NCBI GenBank assembly: GCA_037179385.1
Contig: CM074188.1
Location: 25,003,318-25,067,317 of the forward strand
Source: Holothuria scabra
Taxonomy: Eukaryota > Echinodermata > Holothuroidea > Aspidochirotida > Holothuriidae
Length of the DNA stretch: 64,000 bases
Reading direction: 5' to 3'
Below, piece after piece: positions 53,594 to 64,000 of the stretch; within the stretch, counting starts at the first letter, position 1; every line of letters starts with the position of its first letter. The position numbers and the translations under genes are program-made. Under the pieces are notes generated by a model that was not told where the DNA came from, searched no databases, and saw only the letters and a list, made by a program, of their open reading frames with translations.

Positions 53594-54122
53594 GTGTACC
53601 TCTAGTCAAAAGATTCAAAAATGTAAATATTTAACATCACGAATATTAAATTCTAACAGTCCAAACCCCATCTTCATAGGATACCCTTGAGCGGAGATAT
53701 AAAATGTTGAAATTTATTCACTTAAAACAAATTAGTTGCTTGACTGTGCAATAATTATAACTTTCTTTTTGAACAACTCACTTTACTTGCTTTGTTTCCC
53801 TTTTAATTTAAAACGTTTTTGAACTTCGACGCTTCCAGTTAGCTTGTAAAGCATGTTACTCGTAGAAGGCTTAAACACATCATCCAATAAGAGTATAGTG
53901 TTATCACACTTTGGTACAAGGTGTAGAAACTTTCAGAAAATCAAAGAAATACAAAGATTGTACTTTGAGTATTACAACAATGAAATCACAAATTATGTGC
54001 ATCAACTTCAGCATTTTATATCTTAGCTTACACGAATATTCTATGAAGATGGGAGTTAAACTGTAAGAATTTGATATTCTTCATGTTTAATTTATATTTG
54101 TTATTTTTGAATTAAGGTACAC
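53594..54122. mobile_element. Fold-back/TIR element
   Basis: The left end gtgtacctctagtcaaaa and right end ttttgaattaaggtacac are imperfect inverse copies. Longer internal arms (about 53620-53720 and 53990-54100) are also inverse copies around aaaatgttgaaat/ttcagcatttta. Noncoding. A half copy lies at 46554-46765. Confidence 0.7.
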
Positions 54123-54394
54123 TATTAAAGCAATTTGTTTCAAGCTTAGAAAAGGAAAACAAAAACAGTTCCTCATCTTAGAGGATGCGGATTTTTTTTA
54201 ACGTTACTGTAAATTCTTAAGTTGATCTTTCAATTTGAGTTGAGCTTGTTAGTCAGTCAATTCAATGGTTATTTAGATAAGATTTCACGACACACCAACA
54301 CGAATACATTATAAAGAGTCAATCAACTCGATAAAAAGTTTTAAGTTTAAATAAATCGTCAAGTATAGTTCAAGTTCAAGTTTGGTTTTCCTTC

Positions 54395-54478
54395 CTTCTT
54401 TAGTCGCCTCTTGCGACAGGCGGGAAATACCGTGGGCATATTCTGTAACCCACAGGCCACAAGGGGGCACATTTTGGG
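54395..54478 (-). repeat. SINE-like core copy
   Basis: On the minus strand: cctgtgggttacagaatatg, cccacggtatttcccgcc and gaggcgactaaagaagg. This is the same ordered core as 8010-8075, here without an expanded tail. Confidence 0.6.
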
Positions 54479-54777
54479 CTGGAAACTAACTGTTAAAAAC
54501 GATGGTAGCCATGATATGTTCACGGGTAACTTCAATAATTTTTTAACCTAGTTATCTGTTTTGAATGACGAGTTGGTGTGCAGCTTGCATTTAAAATTTG
54601 TTATTTTCGTATAATTCATAAAAGAAAATCAGAAAAAGAGAATTTTAAACAGAGTATTCGATCATCAATCAGGCCCAGCACTTACAAAAGTAGAGACACA
54701 TTTTTTTAATCCCCGTTTCTAAACTAACAAAATACTTGTTCACCTTAGGTTTCTGTGTACATCAACGTAGCAAAGAT

Positions 54778-54783
54778 TTTATT
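54778..54783 (-). terminator. Candidate poly(A) signal of gene B
   Basis: AATAAA on the minus strand about 115 bases beyond the gene B stop codon. No equivalent is seen after the gene A stop within the 109 bases available. Confidence 0.45.
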
Positions 54784-54896
54784 AGTAATATGTTGAACAA
54801 CAGTTTTCTGTGGCCGAGGTATCTGTGCGGTCGGTATTACGTCTCATTGGCAACGGCTCTGTTCAATGGTCACGCTTGAGCAGCTAATAACTCTGT

Positions 54897-56016
54897 TTAT
54901 TGACCATTTATTAGTACTTTTCTTTGGTCAGCAATGAATGAAGGTTCATTGCCTTTCCTCTTTTTTATTGTGGGAATAGTGTAAATAAAAGGATTCAGCG
55001 CGGAGTTTATCGGCATAATAAATATAGCGAGCCATGCGTATGTGTCAATACTTATCTTACGACCACATTTAGACAGAATTCCTACTAGTATGACCGGGAA
55101 CCAACAGAGCATATCTGTACCGACAATAATTGACATCTTTATTGCTGCTCTTATTTCTTCCTTGTTGTCCCCTGGTCGTCCCGAACCCATTCTGGATCGA
55201 ATTATCGATATGAACATGGCTACGTAACATCCGGTTATGATAAGTACGCAGGTGGACGTAAAGTATATGTACACAATCTCCGAGTACAACCACTGCAGAC
55301 CTTTTGGGTTTTTCTCGTCTATAAGAGCCAATTTACCGTAATCGTCAACGCGAATAGCTACATTGCCTGTCGTAACTTCTGGAACGGTAACAAATGGTAA
55401 ACCCAAACAAATATGGGATAAACCGAAAATTCCTTGAACAAAAGCGGACAATATTATTGGCGTAAGTGCCATTACAACGCTGACGATCCATATAAACCAA
55501 CATATCCCTAAGGTTAATTTTGACCCAAACTGATACCTGCCGAATGCAAATACAACTGTGAAAAATCTCTCAACGCTTACAAAGGTTAAACTTAGAATCG
55601 ATGCAACGTTGGACACAAACCCAATAAATCCAATTACTTTACACCCTGCTCCATCCCTCCAACCGTGGGCAGAAAGATAGTAATCTCTCCCAAACTTGGC
55701 GTCTGCTATCCCAATGGAGAAAAGGTATACTCCCATCAGAAAGTCAGCAACTGCCAGACTCACAAGAAAGACATTTTGGTTTGTATTCACTTCTGTTGAA
55801 AACACATTTCGCATGACCGGGATTTTAGATTTTATTCGGCTCACAATTACGACCAAATTTGCTGTCATAGCAGACAAGCACACAATCCAGAGGGTAACAC
55901 GAAAGAAATCATTTGGAAACATACTCTTGCAAGTATGGAAAGGTGAGGGTGGTGTTGTGCAATTTGTTCCGTTGTTGTTTGCAAAAATACAACAGATACC
56001 GAAGTTATCAGTTATG
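54897..56016 (-). CDS. Gene B last exon: hinge and 7TM domain, paralogue of gene A
   Basis: Starts after acceptor ctttcccag and ends at TAA 54899-54897. The hinge (GICCIF, Cys in CTTPP, CKS) and all seven membrane segments align with gene A without gaps until the C-tail, except in the second extracellular loop. ADFLMGVYLFSIG, ERF after TM3, CWFPV and NSALNPFIYT are all kept, so the receptor core looks intact. From TM5 to TM7 only conservative changes occur. In about 25 residues after VPE in the second loop roughly half differ, which may alter ligand recognition. The protein ends at INGQ, 18 residues earlier than gene A. It should form a second LRR receptor with the exons at 58189, 62195 and 63410. 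Confidence 0.93.
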
Positions 56017-56201
56017 CTGGGAAAGAAAGTAAAAACGGTAATATTACATAGACTCTTGAAAACTTGAAGGGAAAGAGCAGTCGCTCCAAACCTTTTCTGA
56101 AGCAGCAGCTATATCTGACAATTTTGTTCGTATTTCTCTGCAAAGTTTCTGTCATAATATCATAGAACTGTAGCTTGGAGTGACTACCTTTCCCCTTTAC
56201 A

Positions 56202-56410
56202 CACTCTAAAAACGTCCTAATCAAATTTGATTAGAATCTAATCAATTGGGGTACGCACCGGAACTCTAGTCAAAATTTTGTCTAGATTTGAATGATTCAT
56301 GAAAAGATAAGTTCATTTTGAGCCATTTCTAGTCAATTTTGAACCAATCTTGTCAAATATTTGACAAGATTCCGGTTCGTGCTCCAAATGGCTAGATGTT
56401 TTTAAGAGTG
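56202..56410. mobile_element. MITE, 209 bp, CACTCT...AGAGTG termini
   Basis: The left end CACTCTAAAAACGTC and right end GATGTTTTTAAGAGTG are near-perfect inverse copies. Internal tttgattag/ctaatc and atttgacaag blocks make further small palindromes. The termini resemble those of the 50697-52099 element, so the two may share a transposase source. Confidence 0.75.
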
Positions 56411-58188
56411 CATACTTTATTTTCGACTATTCACTTCCAAATTACTCGTAGTCATTCGTCTCCCCAATTTACAACTTTACCCGGAGTCTCAAAAAATTTT
56501 CCGCTTTGGCACAGCTATTTAATTGACATGAAATTAAAAAAATCAGTGCAGCTCATAAAACACACATGCACTTCATTTCGAATTAGAGCCTTATTTGCCC
56601 ACCAGTGTATGCCCTAAACCATTAAACTGGAATTATCTGAGAAAAGATGACTTTTTGACAGCTGTCGGAAGTGCTATTAAAATGTTGGGAATATTCGAAC
56701 TATATGGGTGAAGAATAAATGTCTTTCAAAGAATCAGTAAAATTTTATATCGAATAAAATTACGATTATAAAATGGAAACAAAGCTGAATTTGATACTAT
56801 CTGCAGATAACAGCATGTCCTCTTCCACATCTTGGATCTGCGAGCCATTGTTAATGGTTTATTGAGGGCACATCGGTATATGCCTATGTTAGTTAGCTAG
56901 TTAGAGTTAAGTTAGATAAACGTATATATACAGTATGTCTGCGTCTATGACATGCAGGATACGACTTACAATGATGTAGGTAAAATTTGTGTTTCAGGAC
57001 TACCTGGTGTGCCTAATCTGGATAGGGATTCAAACTGAAACCGAAGATACCCCCCCCCCCCCGGAAAAATTTATGAACATCTATGTAACTTCAGATGCAA
57101 TCTGGTCCAACACTAAACATCATTTAAAGTCAGTTGTTTTGTTCTTTCCAAATGTGTACGGACAATATGTATGCTAAACTGCTAAAAGAGTGTTTTTCAT
57201 CATGGAATTGCTTTTCGGGACGATGACCCATGGCTAGAGTTACCACACATATTTTATATGAAAATGAGGAAAATGATGAAATTTCGCTGTTTTGTTTCAG
57301 CAATATAGAGTTCCAAGGGGTTCCCCTACCCTTTGGAGATTTTTTTTCAGTTTTAAGGGTGTTTAGTTAGATGCAATATCTAGTGTTGCTTGAACCAGAT
57401 TGTAAGTAAAATCCTCTAAAAGAGTCAGTACCTAAATGTATCGTGGATTGGTTCAGTGGTCTGCAGACCGTCACAATTGAAGTCTTTTGGTTATGAGGTG
57501 GAATCTTGGTAAAGCTGAAGCTTCTCTGCTATGTTCTTGGACACACAAAGCAGGTTTATCAAGAGGGAGCCTGGGCAAAAATAACCTTTCCGATCACACT
57601 ATAACATTTCCTCCACATTGTCGTGGCCAAAAAGGAAGCTTATGGGCACTTCCAGTTGCTCGCCCACTCGAAATGAAGGTTGTAAACACAGCCATGGTCC
57701 ACCTGTTTGGGTTGGTTGAGAGTTTTAGAAAGCCGAACAACGCCAAAACTTTTTGCGGAGTATAGACCTACCGTTTTTTTTCACTGCAAACACCGCCCAG
57801 ATGACGTTAAATTGCATTGCACCTCCCTCCCCTACACATTAACATCGTTAAATGCGTTTTCAGGTAAATTTATTTTTTCTTTCAAAACATGACTGGAGTA
57901 AGTATCCCATGCCTAATGACGACTTCAGTGTCCGTTTCCTTCAGTACTTTCAAAATTCGTCTATAAACTGGTACTTTCTTTTTTAAATATGACCACAAAC
58001 TAGTATGATTCGAACACGCCCTACCAATTAATACCTCGTGAGCAAGATGATTACCGTAAGCAGGTAAGGTTGTACAGGTGTTATGGACTACAGAATATTT
58101 TTAGGTCAGTTTTTAACCAATAAGACTTCAGAATTCTAAATCACCAGTCAGAAGAGGTGGTAGAGAAGAGAAATAAAACTCCACTCAC
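56411..58188. other. Gene B last intron, nothing recognised
   Basis: Homologous in position to 1281-4209. A C run lies at 57051-57062. Short open frames have no motifs. Confidence 0.5.
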
Positions 58189-58260
58189 ATTGACTTCAGT
58201 TTAGTTAGTGATGCGAAGACGTCTTTGTCAATGTAAACCAATGGATTATCAAAGAGAATC
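58189..58260 (-). CDS. Gene B LRR exon (72 bp), last repeat
   Basis: One leucine-rich repeat, core LFDNPLVYIDKDVFASLTKL, after acceptor ttattcag and before donor gtgagtgg, phase 2 at both ends. Counterpart of 4210-4281, with identical length, donor sequence and phase. Confidence 0.88.
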
Positions 58261-58452
58261 CTGAATAAGAAGTTTATTAAAAACACTTTTATATCAAATG
58301 CAAAGACGGAATCCTGTCATTGCATTGCAAAAAATTACCTAGCAAAAGGCCGATCAGTGGAATGAAGGGGCTGCTCTTGATTGAAAAGTTTAAGTTTAAG
58401 CTTGTATAAGCTTATTCACACGGTTGCTGTAAAAGAAGGCCGTGCGTCAAGC

Positions 58453-58472
58453 GATATATATATATATACCGG

Positions 58473-58505
<33 letters not shown>
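58453..58505 (+). repeat. Short (TA)n tract at a Penelope-like 3' side
   Basis: TA repeat with ccgg and aaa interruptions, about 5 bases beyond the last sequence assigned to the minus-strand element. Confidence 0.9.
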
Positions 58506-58506
<1 letters not shown>

Positions 58507-58509
58507 ATG

Positions 58510-59198
58510 TATAACATGGTGAAGTCCGTGCGTTGGTTGAAAATAAATACACAAAATAAGCAGAAAAAGGTTAAGACCGTGGACGTGACTCTCACACCTG
58601 AAGATTAGCCTTAACTCTTTTTTTTTTTTTACGAATCTCAGTTGTAGAAAAGCCTCCCATCAATATCGCGAATTTTAAATCGTTCACACTGTGGAGGGGT
58701 TTGTTGAAGTGTTCTGCGACAGGGAAGCCGGTGCTTTTGTTACGAATGCTAGATTTGTGGTTGTTGAATCTTAGCCTAAATTTGGAGGAGGTCTCACCTA
58801 TGTAAGAGATCGTCGGACACTTATCACACAAAAGAAGGTAAATGACATTGGAGGAATTACAAGAGTACGGGCCCGGTGATAATTGAATTCCCTTGGGGGT
58901 GGAGGTGCACTGTACGCTCAGTGATCATATGGTTGCATACTTGGCAACGACTACTACCACAAGGGAAATTACCTCTGGGAGGGGTAGCCAGGGAAGGATT
59001 GAGCCTGGTGTGAACCAAGATTCTGCGTAAACTGGGCGGTTGCTTGTAAGCAGTAACTGGGTGTTCATTGAAAATATCTCTGATAGTGGGGTCTAGGCTG
59101 AGATTTCGCCACGAAGTCTTGATCCTTTTGAGTAGGGAGGAAAGTTTAGGGTTATAGGTAACTACAATGGGGATTCGTTTAGTTTCATTCCTGGTACG
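58510..59198 (-). mobile_element. 5'-truncated Penelope-like element between two (TA)n tracts
   Basis: From (TA)n the minus strand reads [34 protein letters not shown], and GSSRCQVCNHM. After a frame change near 58860 it continues as SSNVIYLLLCDKCPTISYIG, then RLRFNNHKSS. This is the linker and GIY-YIG endonuclease of a Penelope-like element, frameshifted. The reverse transcriptase is missing upstream of (TA)n. A poly-T run (58617-58630) breaks the last part of the frame. Confidence 0.85.
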
Positions 59199-59760
<562 letters not shown>

Positions 59761-59773
59761 TATTCACGGCCTC

Positions 59774-61640
59774 ATGCCTAGCTTAAAACATTTCGTTTCG
59801 AACCTCCGCAGGAGATTAAAGGAGGAAGTATCCCACTACCCAGCCGAAAGTTTTCCCATTATTTATTCCCTTGCCATGGCCACCTTTGGGAAGACCAGAT
59901 TTGCCAGCCACATTAATTTCTTGGGAATTTGTTTTGGTAGACGTGTAATTCCAAGAGGTTTCAGACTAAATTTTTACGTCCAATCCGAGTACGATTTTCA
60001 TTTTAGACGAGATACCTCACGATACTTACGCTCGTGTTCTTTCAGTCTGATACGCTCTACCATTCGAGTATGGAAAGGAAGAAGCCTTCTTTTGACATGA
60101 CTATTGAGGAAAAAAAAGGTCACTTCTGTTTGAAACCTTACCCCAGGCTGCAGAAGTTCGCTTCCTTATTCATGTTTACAACTGCAGACTACATAATTTC
60201 TTAATAATGCACCCCCATCCTGATGAGTTTTCCATACGCAGAGACGTTTCGGCTTTCTGTAGGAAACTCCGCCTACGCTACCATTTCGGGATAACACACC
60301 ATCAGGATGACACCCCCTCAGAGGAAGTTCCCAACCCCGCCAACTCTGTCCGTTCCTCCTGGACGCCCAAGCCAGGAGAAAATCCACCCTTGATAATGTA
60401 ATTAATACAATTAACCAAGATGTCAACAATCTCCTTCCCCCTAAAATGACCCCACTGCGTAACCTTTGTCCTGAGGAACGAGATGCCATTTTATCCCTTA
60501 AAAGTAACATGGACATCATCATCAAACCAACAGACAAGGGTGGAGCTGTTGTAGTTTGGCGAAAGGGCTTGCATATTGCTGAGGTCAACAAACAGCTATC
60601 CGACCAAAGTGCTTTTTCAGAACTTCCCGCTGACCCCACTCCTGATTGCCAAAAGTTAGCTATGAACACATTAACCCAACTCATGGACAATAACCAACTA
60701 CCCCAAAACGCTACTTCTCTACTACACCCTTATCACAGATTTCCAATTTCTACCTACTTCCCAAAATCCACAAAGCAAACAACCCTGGTAGACCTATCGT
60801 TTCTTCACACAGCTGCCCCACTGTACTTATTTCTGAGTATGTAGATTACGGGCTCTCCCCTTTAGTTTCAGCCTTGCCGTCGTTTGTTCAAGACACACCA
60901 CATTTCTTGAGACTTATTCGTGACTTTGAGTTTCCTGAAAATTGCGGTGAACGTCTTTTATTCACCATGGATGTGTCCAGCCTCGACACGTCCATTCCTC
61001 ATGATGCTGCCTTAACAGCTATCCGTTACTACCTAGACAAACGTTGTGATCCCCTAATACCGACTGACACCTTCCTATACGTCTGACGGAACTTGTTCTC
61101 ACAAGTTCTCACAATTTAGCCAACCATTTAGTTCGGGCTTCCCACCCACTCAATTCTTTCAACGACACCCCTGGTACCTTTCCCTGTAACCGTCCGAGGT
61201 GTAATACATGCCTAGATGTTGGCAAACAGGACCTCGTCAACATTTCAGGCTCCAACGGCAATAGCTTCATTGTCAAGCAAACATTCTTCTGCATTTCCTC
61301 TAATGTAGTTTATATTTTAGCATGTGGGAGATGCAACTCGTTGTATGTGGGAGAGACCAAGCGCCGCCTCGCGGATCGAGTCACCGAGCACCTTAGGTCC
61401 ATCAAACAGAATCCCCATGGATACCCGGTGCCTGCATATTTCAATCCCCCTTCACCTTGTTCAACACAGCATTTAACCGTTACGGCAGCTGTAATGTGCC
61501 GAGGCTCGGATCGTGACCGCCTCAGTGTTGAAAACCGACTGATCATGAGGCTAGGTACTCTCCCTCCACACGGCCTTAACGTTAGAATTGACCTTTTGTA
61601 ATATTCACCCCTTTTTTGAACCAGTTTTTACTCCTTTTAC
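59774..61640 (+). mobile_element. Penelope-like element, internally deleted and frameshifted
   Basis: The N-terminal region (59774-60100) has INFLGICFGRRVIPRGFRLN and FHFRRDTSRYLRSC. A second frame (60207-60401) has DEFSIRRDVSAFCRKLRLRY. Reverse-transcriptase fingers follow with IIIKPTDKGGAVVVW (60510-60560). Palm motif A is LLFTMDVSSLDTSIPHDAA (60955-61010), with Asp where relatives have Tyr-Thr-Asn/Ser. The frame stops at 61084. Motifs B and C (the YxDD box) are absent, and the sequence jumps into the linker and GIY-YIG endonuclease (SLYVGETKRRLADRVTEHL, 61341-61601). A short TA tract (61657-61668) follows. Dead by deletion and frameshifts. Confidence 0.88.
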
Positions 61641-61922
61641 ACTTACTTATACACTTATATATATATATGTTTGAGGAAAAATGAATTAGGTCTTCATGCG
61701 ACACTTACACAAGCCACAGAAAAGCCCATTTTAGTCCCCATAGCAATTACGCATTAAGCTGAAAAGAGTTGTTCGTAAGAAAAAGCTCATCTAAACGAAG
61801 TACGGTTGAAGTAGAAATAGCTCAGCTGATCAAGGTAAAATTCAAAGCTGTCCGGGCGACGTTGTGCGGGATTGACGTATATAAACTTGACACATCCTAG
61901 ATAAATAAGTAATAACTACTAT

Positions 61923-62060
61923 GCGAAAATCTGACAGCAAACGCAAGAGATAAGGTGAATCTTGCACGAAAGATGATAGAGAAGAAACCAAAGGCCTGGG
62001 AGTAGAGTCTAAAAATTCAGAAATATAGACTGTTGGACAGCTATGACTGGACACAATGGG
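61923..62060 (-). mobile_element. Penelope-like reverse-transcriptase fragment
   Basis: The minus strand reads PIVSSHSCPTVYISEFLD, then SSFVQDSPYLLRLLSDFR. The same segment occurs at about 60795-60930 of the neighbouring element (SSHSCPTV, SFVQDTPHFLRLIRDF). A short isolated piece, truncated on both sides. Confidence 0.75.
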
Positions 62061-62194
62061 CGTCCAGGTGTGTTCAGATATATGCGTGTGTGGGTGTTTA
62101 CCTTTTAGCATTATTTCACCAGAATGCCACATAATTTAAGTAGATCGTTTTATACCTTTAAAACTAAGGTTTTGTAATATGATACGGTACTTAC

Positions 62195-62260
62195 AATTCC
62201 GTTAAATATGGTGGCAATGCACCTCTCTCGATCTTTGAAATTCTGTTTCTGTCCAAATAA
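62195..62260 (-). CDS. Gene B LRR exon (66 bp)
   Basis: One leucine-rich repeat, core YLDRNRISKIERGALPPYL, after acceptor ttttcag and before donor gtaagtac, phase 2 at both ends. Counterpart of 5249-5314. The intron to the next gene B exon (58189) has been filled by Penelope-like elements. Confidence 0.87.
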
Positions 62261-63409
62261 CTGAAAATAAGAGTGAAATATATAAAATAGGTTTCCCCTT
62301 ACCATGACTGGGTTTGTAGGTGAAGGTATCGTATCGGAACATTTTAATCACGTCTGGACAATAAACACTCTGTCTTCTGTAAAGTGAAAGGCTCGCACAT
62401 AGACTCTTCTTTCTACCCATGCATGCGTTTGGAGAAATAAAAAAGTTGGAGAATAAAAATGGATAAGTCTAGTGTTAAGAACACAATACATGCCCTGAGC
62501 AAAGTTTCAGTACTTTTCGTTTAATTGTTCTCTTCAGTGCAAACTGGGAAATAACAGGTCCTTAGTCACCTTCAGGTGTAAAAACAATGACTAATATTTG
62601 ACGGATGGACTTAGCTTCCTCGTTTTGACTGATATTGTTTAGCTCATTACTTTGAAATAAGTAAGATACCATCGTGAATGTTAAGGTTAGTCAATTCAAA
62701 ATTCGTTTGAATAATTTGTGTTCAAAGCCACAAATTTATAGATCAGATTGTACACAGTTGGGGTAAGAGTTAGATGGAGTTTAACTGATCATTTTCTAAC
62801 CAATCGGTTGAAGTCGGACCGACAACGGTCCTTTTTCAGTTATGGCTTACTGATTTGTTTCCCTAACATCCATTGCTTATGCTGGGCGGACTACTTTCAG
62901 CACAGCGTCGAATGAGAAAGCATCTAAAACTTACTGGTAAAGTGTGATGGATATTTCATTTTTTATTACAGTGTTCTTTACCGTACTTGACATTACAGTC
63001 CTCCAAGTTAACACGTTTGTTTCCACCATGTACGTTTGGTGGTATTTCTATTCAAACTGGTGTTATGATATCAATCGTGTATAAGTAAATGAATTGAGAT
63101 GAAAGTATAAGTAACAGCGTGAACTTTCAATTTTGAAAAGTCAGAAGCTGAAGATTGAAAGGTTTCCACTCAGTTTGCTTAAATCCTCAGTAAAGTGTTT
63201 GGGAATTTTAATGTGTAAATTTAGTACATTCAACTGATTTAGCTCAGTTGTGTGCGTAGCTGCTTTAGAGCAAATGTTAGCAGATTGAACACTGCGGCCG
63301 GGAATCACGGTTGCAAAATCTCTTATCTATTTGTAGAAAAATCTCGAAAGGTGCATACTCTTATCACTAGGTTACAGCAAGCAAGGAAATTTGGCTTTTA
63401 TTTACTTAC
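62261..63409. other. Gene B intron with SINE fragment
   Basis: At 62797-62885 a head-less SINE copy is present (ggttgaagtcggaccg, ttatggcttactg, ccattgcttatgctg). The part at 63235-63400 resembles the gene A intron at 7020-7490. Confidence 0.55.
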
Positions 63410-63475
63410 AGGGACCTCAATGTAGAAGGAAACACACCCTTTTCAACCGTTGTAAGTAAATTGTGTGATAATCGG
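63410..63475 (-). CDS. Gene B LRR exon (66 bp)
   Basis: One leucine-rich repeat, core LSHNLLTTVEKGVFPSTL, after acceptor ctcttacag and before donor gtaagtaa, phase 2 at both ends. Counterpart of 7496-7561. The remaining gene B exons should lie beyond the right edge. Confidence 0.87.
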
Positions 63476-63893
63476 CTGTAAGAGAACGATTTTAATGTTA
63501 TATATTTTTTGACGAGCAGTTATTACCACTTGACAAACTATACTTCTGTTGAACACGTTTCATGCATAAGTTCTTTCATTAAAACTGGGCAGAATCTTTA
63601 AGGGTAGTCCAAACACTGTCCAAAGTAGTGTGACATCATTACTTGGCGCATGGTATACGTTGCGATATAGACGTTTCATGGGAACAGTTGTTCACCTGCT
63701 CCCCGGCCCTTCTCGGCCATGGTTTTGTTAAGAGGTATTGTTGACAAAACGTTAAAATATGGAAAAAGAGCAACTCAAGAGAAAACTACTAATAAGTTTT
63801 GGTAATTTTTTTTCCTTCTGCTTTTTTTTACAGGATGCCAGTGTTGTAACAAGTCAAACCTCGAGTCACTTCCTCTCAAAATGATAGTGACTC

Positions 63894-64000
63894 AGTGGCG
63901 TAGCTACTGGGGGGCAGGGGGGGCAAGTTGCCCCCCTGGAAAATTTTTTGGGGAAATTTGATGAAAATGGGGAAATTTGAATAATCTTCTTATTATTACA
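63894..64000 (+). repeat. Left end of a GTGGCGTAGC...GGGGG-type element
   Basis: Starts cagtggcgtagctactgggg and continues with G and C runs. Similar openings are seen near 27948, 29505 and 49427. The element continues past the window. Confidence 0.5.

Overview
This window looks like AT-rich, repeat-dense nuclear DNA of a marine invertebrate. The reasons are spliceosomal exons of 66-72 bp separated by kilobase introns, a leucine-rich-repeat (LRR) receptor of the relaxin-receptor/GRL101 type, Penelope-like elements, tRNA-derived SINEs and many (TA)n tracts. An echinoderm or another invertebrate deuterostome is my best guess, but nothing here proves the phylum.

The only host genes I can support are two tandem paralogues on the minus strand. 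Gene A runs from about 28.8 kb, and possibly from a signal-peptide exon at 47.1 kb, down to 110. I recovered 12 consecutive phase-2 exons: two N-terminal exons with Cys residues, nine one-LRR exons, and a terminal exon with a Cys hinge plus all seven transmembrane segments. Every junction restores a sense codon. Gene B starts beyond the right edge. Its last three LRR exons (63410, 62195, 58189) and 7TM exon (54897-56016) match gene A exon for exon. The products should be plasma-membrane receptors that bind ligand through an LRR ectodomain and signal through a 7TM core.

The rest is mobile or simple-sequence DNA in introns and between the genes. From 7.9 to 9.9 kb a chain of SINE-like core, (CTAA)n array, MITE, (TATG)n, MITE and (TA)n lies end to end. 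From 14.5 to 32.3 kb there are fold-back elements, SINEs and a 3-kb element with a 180-bp tandem repeat. From 33.0 to 33.7 kb is a second (CTAA)n array. From 36.3 to 39.5 kb five (TA)n tracts alternate with an inverted repeat, a Penelope-like tail, a tandem/inverted array of tRNA-bearing 364-bp units, a MITE and a truncated Penelope-like element. From 40.7 to 43.2 kb is a repeat region with AGGTCA half-sites. From 44.4 to 46.2 kb and from 58.5 to 62.1 kb are decayed Penelope-like elements with GIY-YIG endonuclease remains and hammerhead-like motifs.

The most unusual theme is that unrelated mobile elements repeatedly begin or end exactly at microsatellites, especially (TA)n, as if these tracts were insertion platforms or by-products of insertion. 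No intact transposase or reverse transcriptase, and no viral gene, was found.
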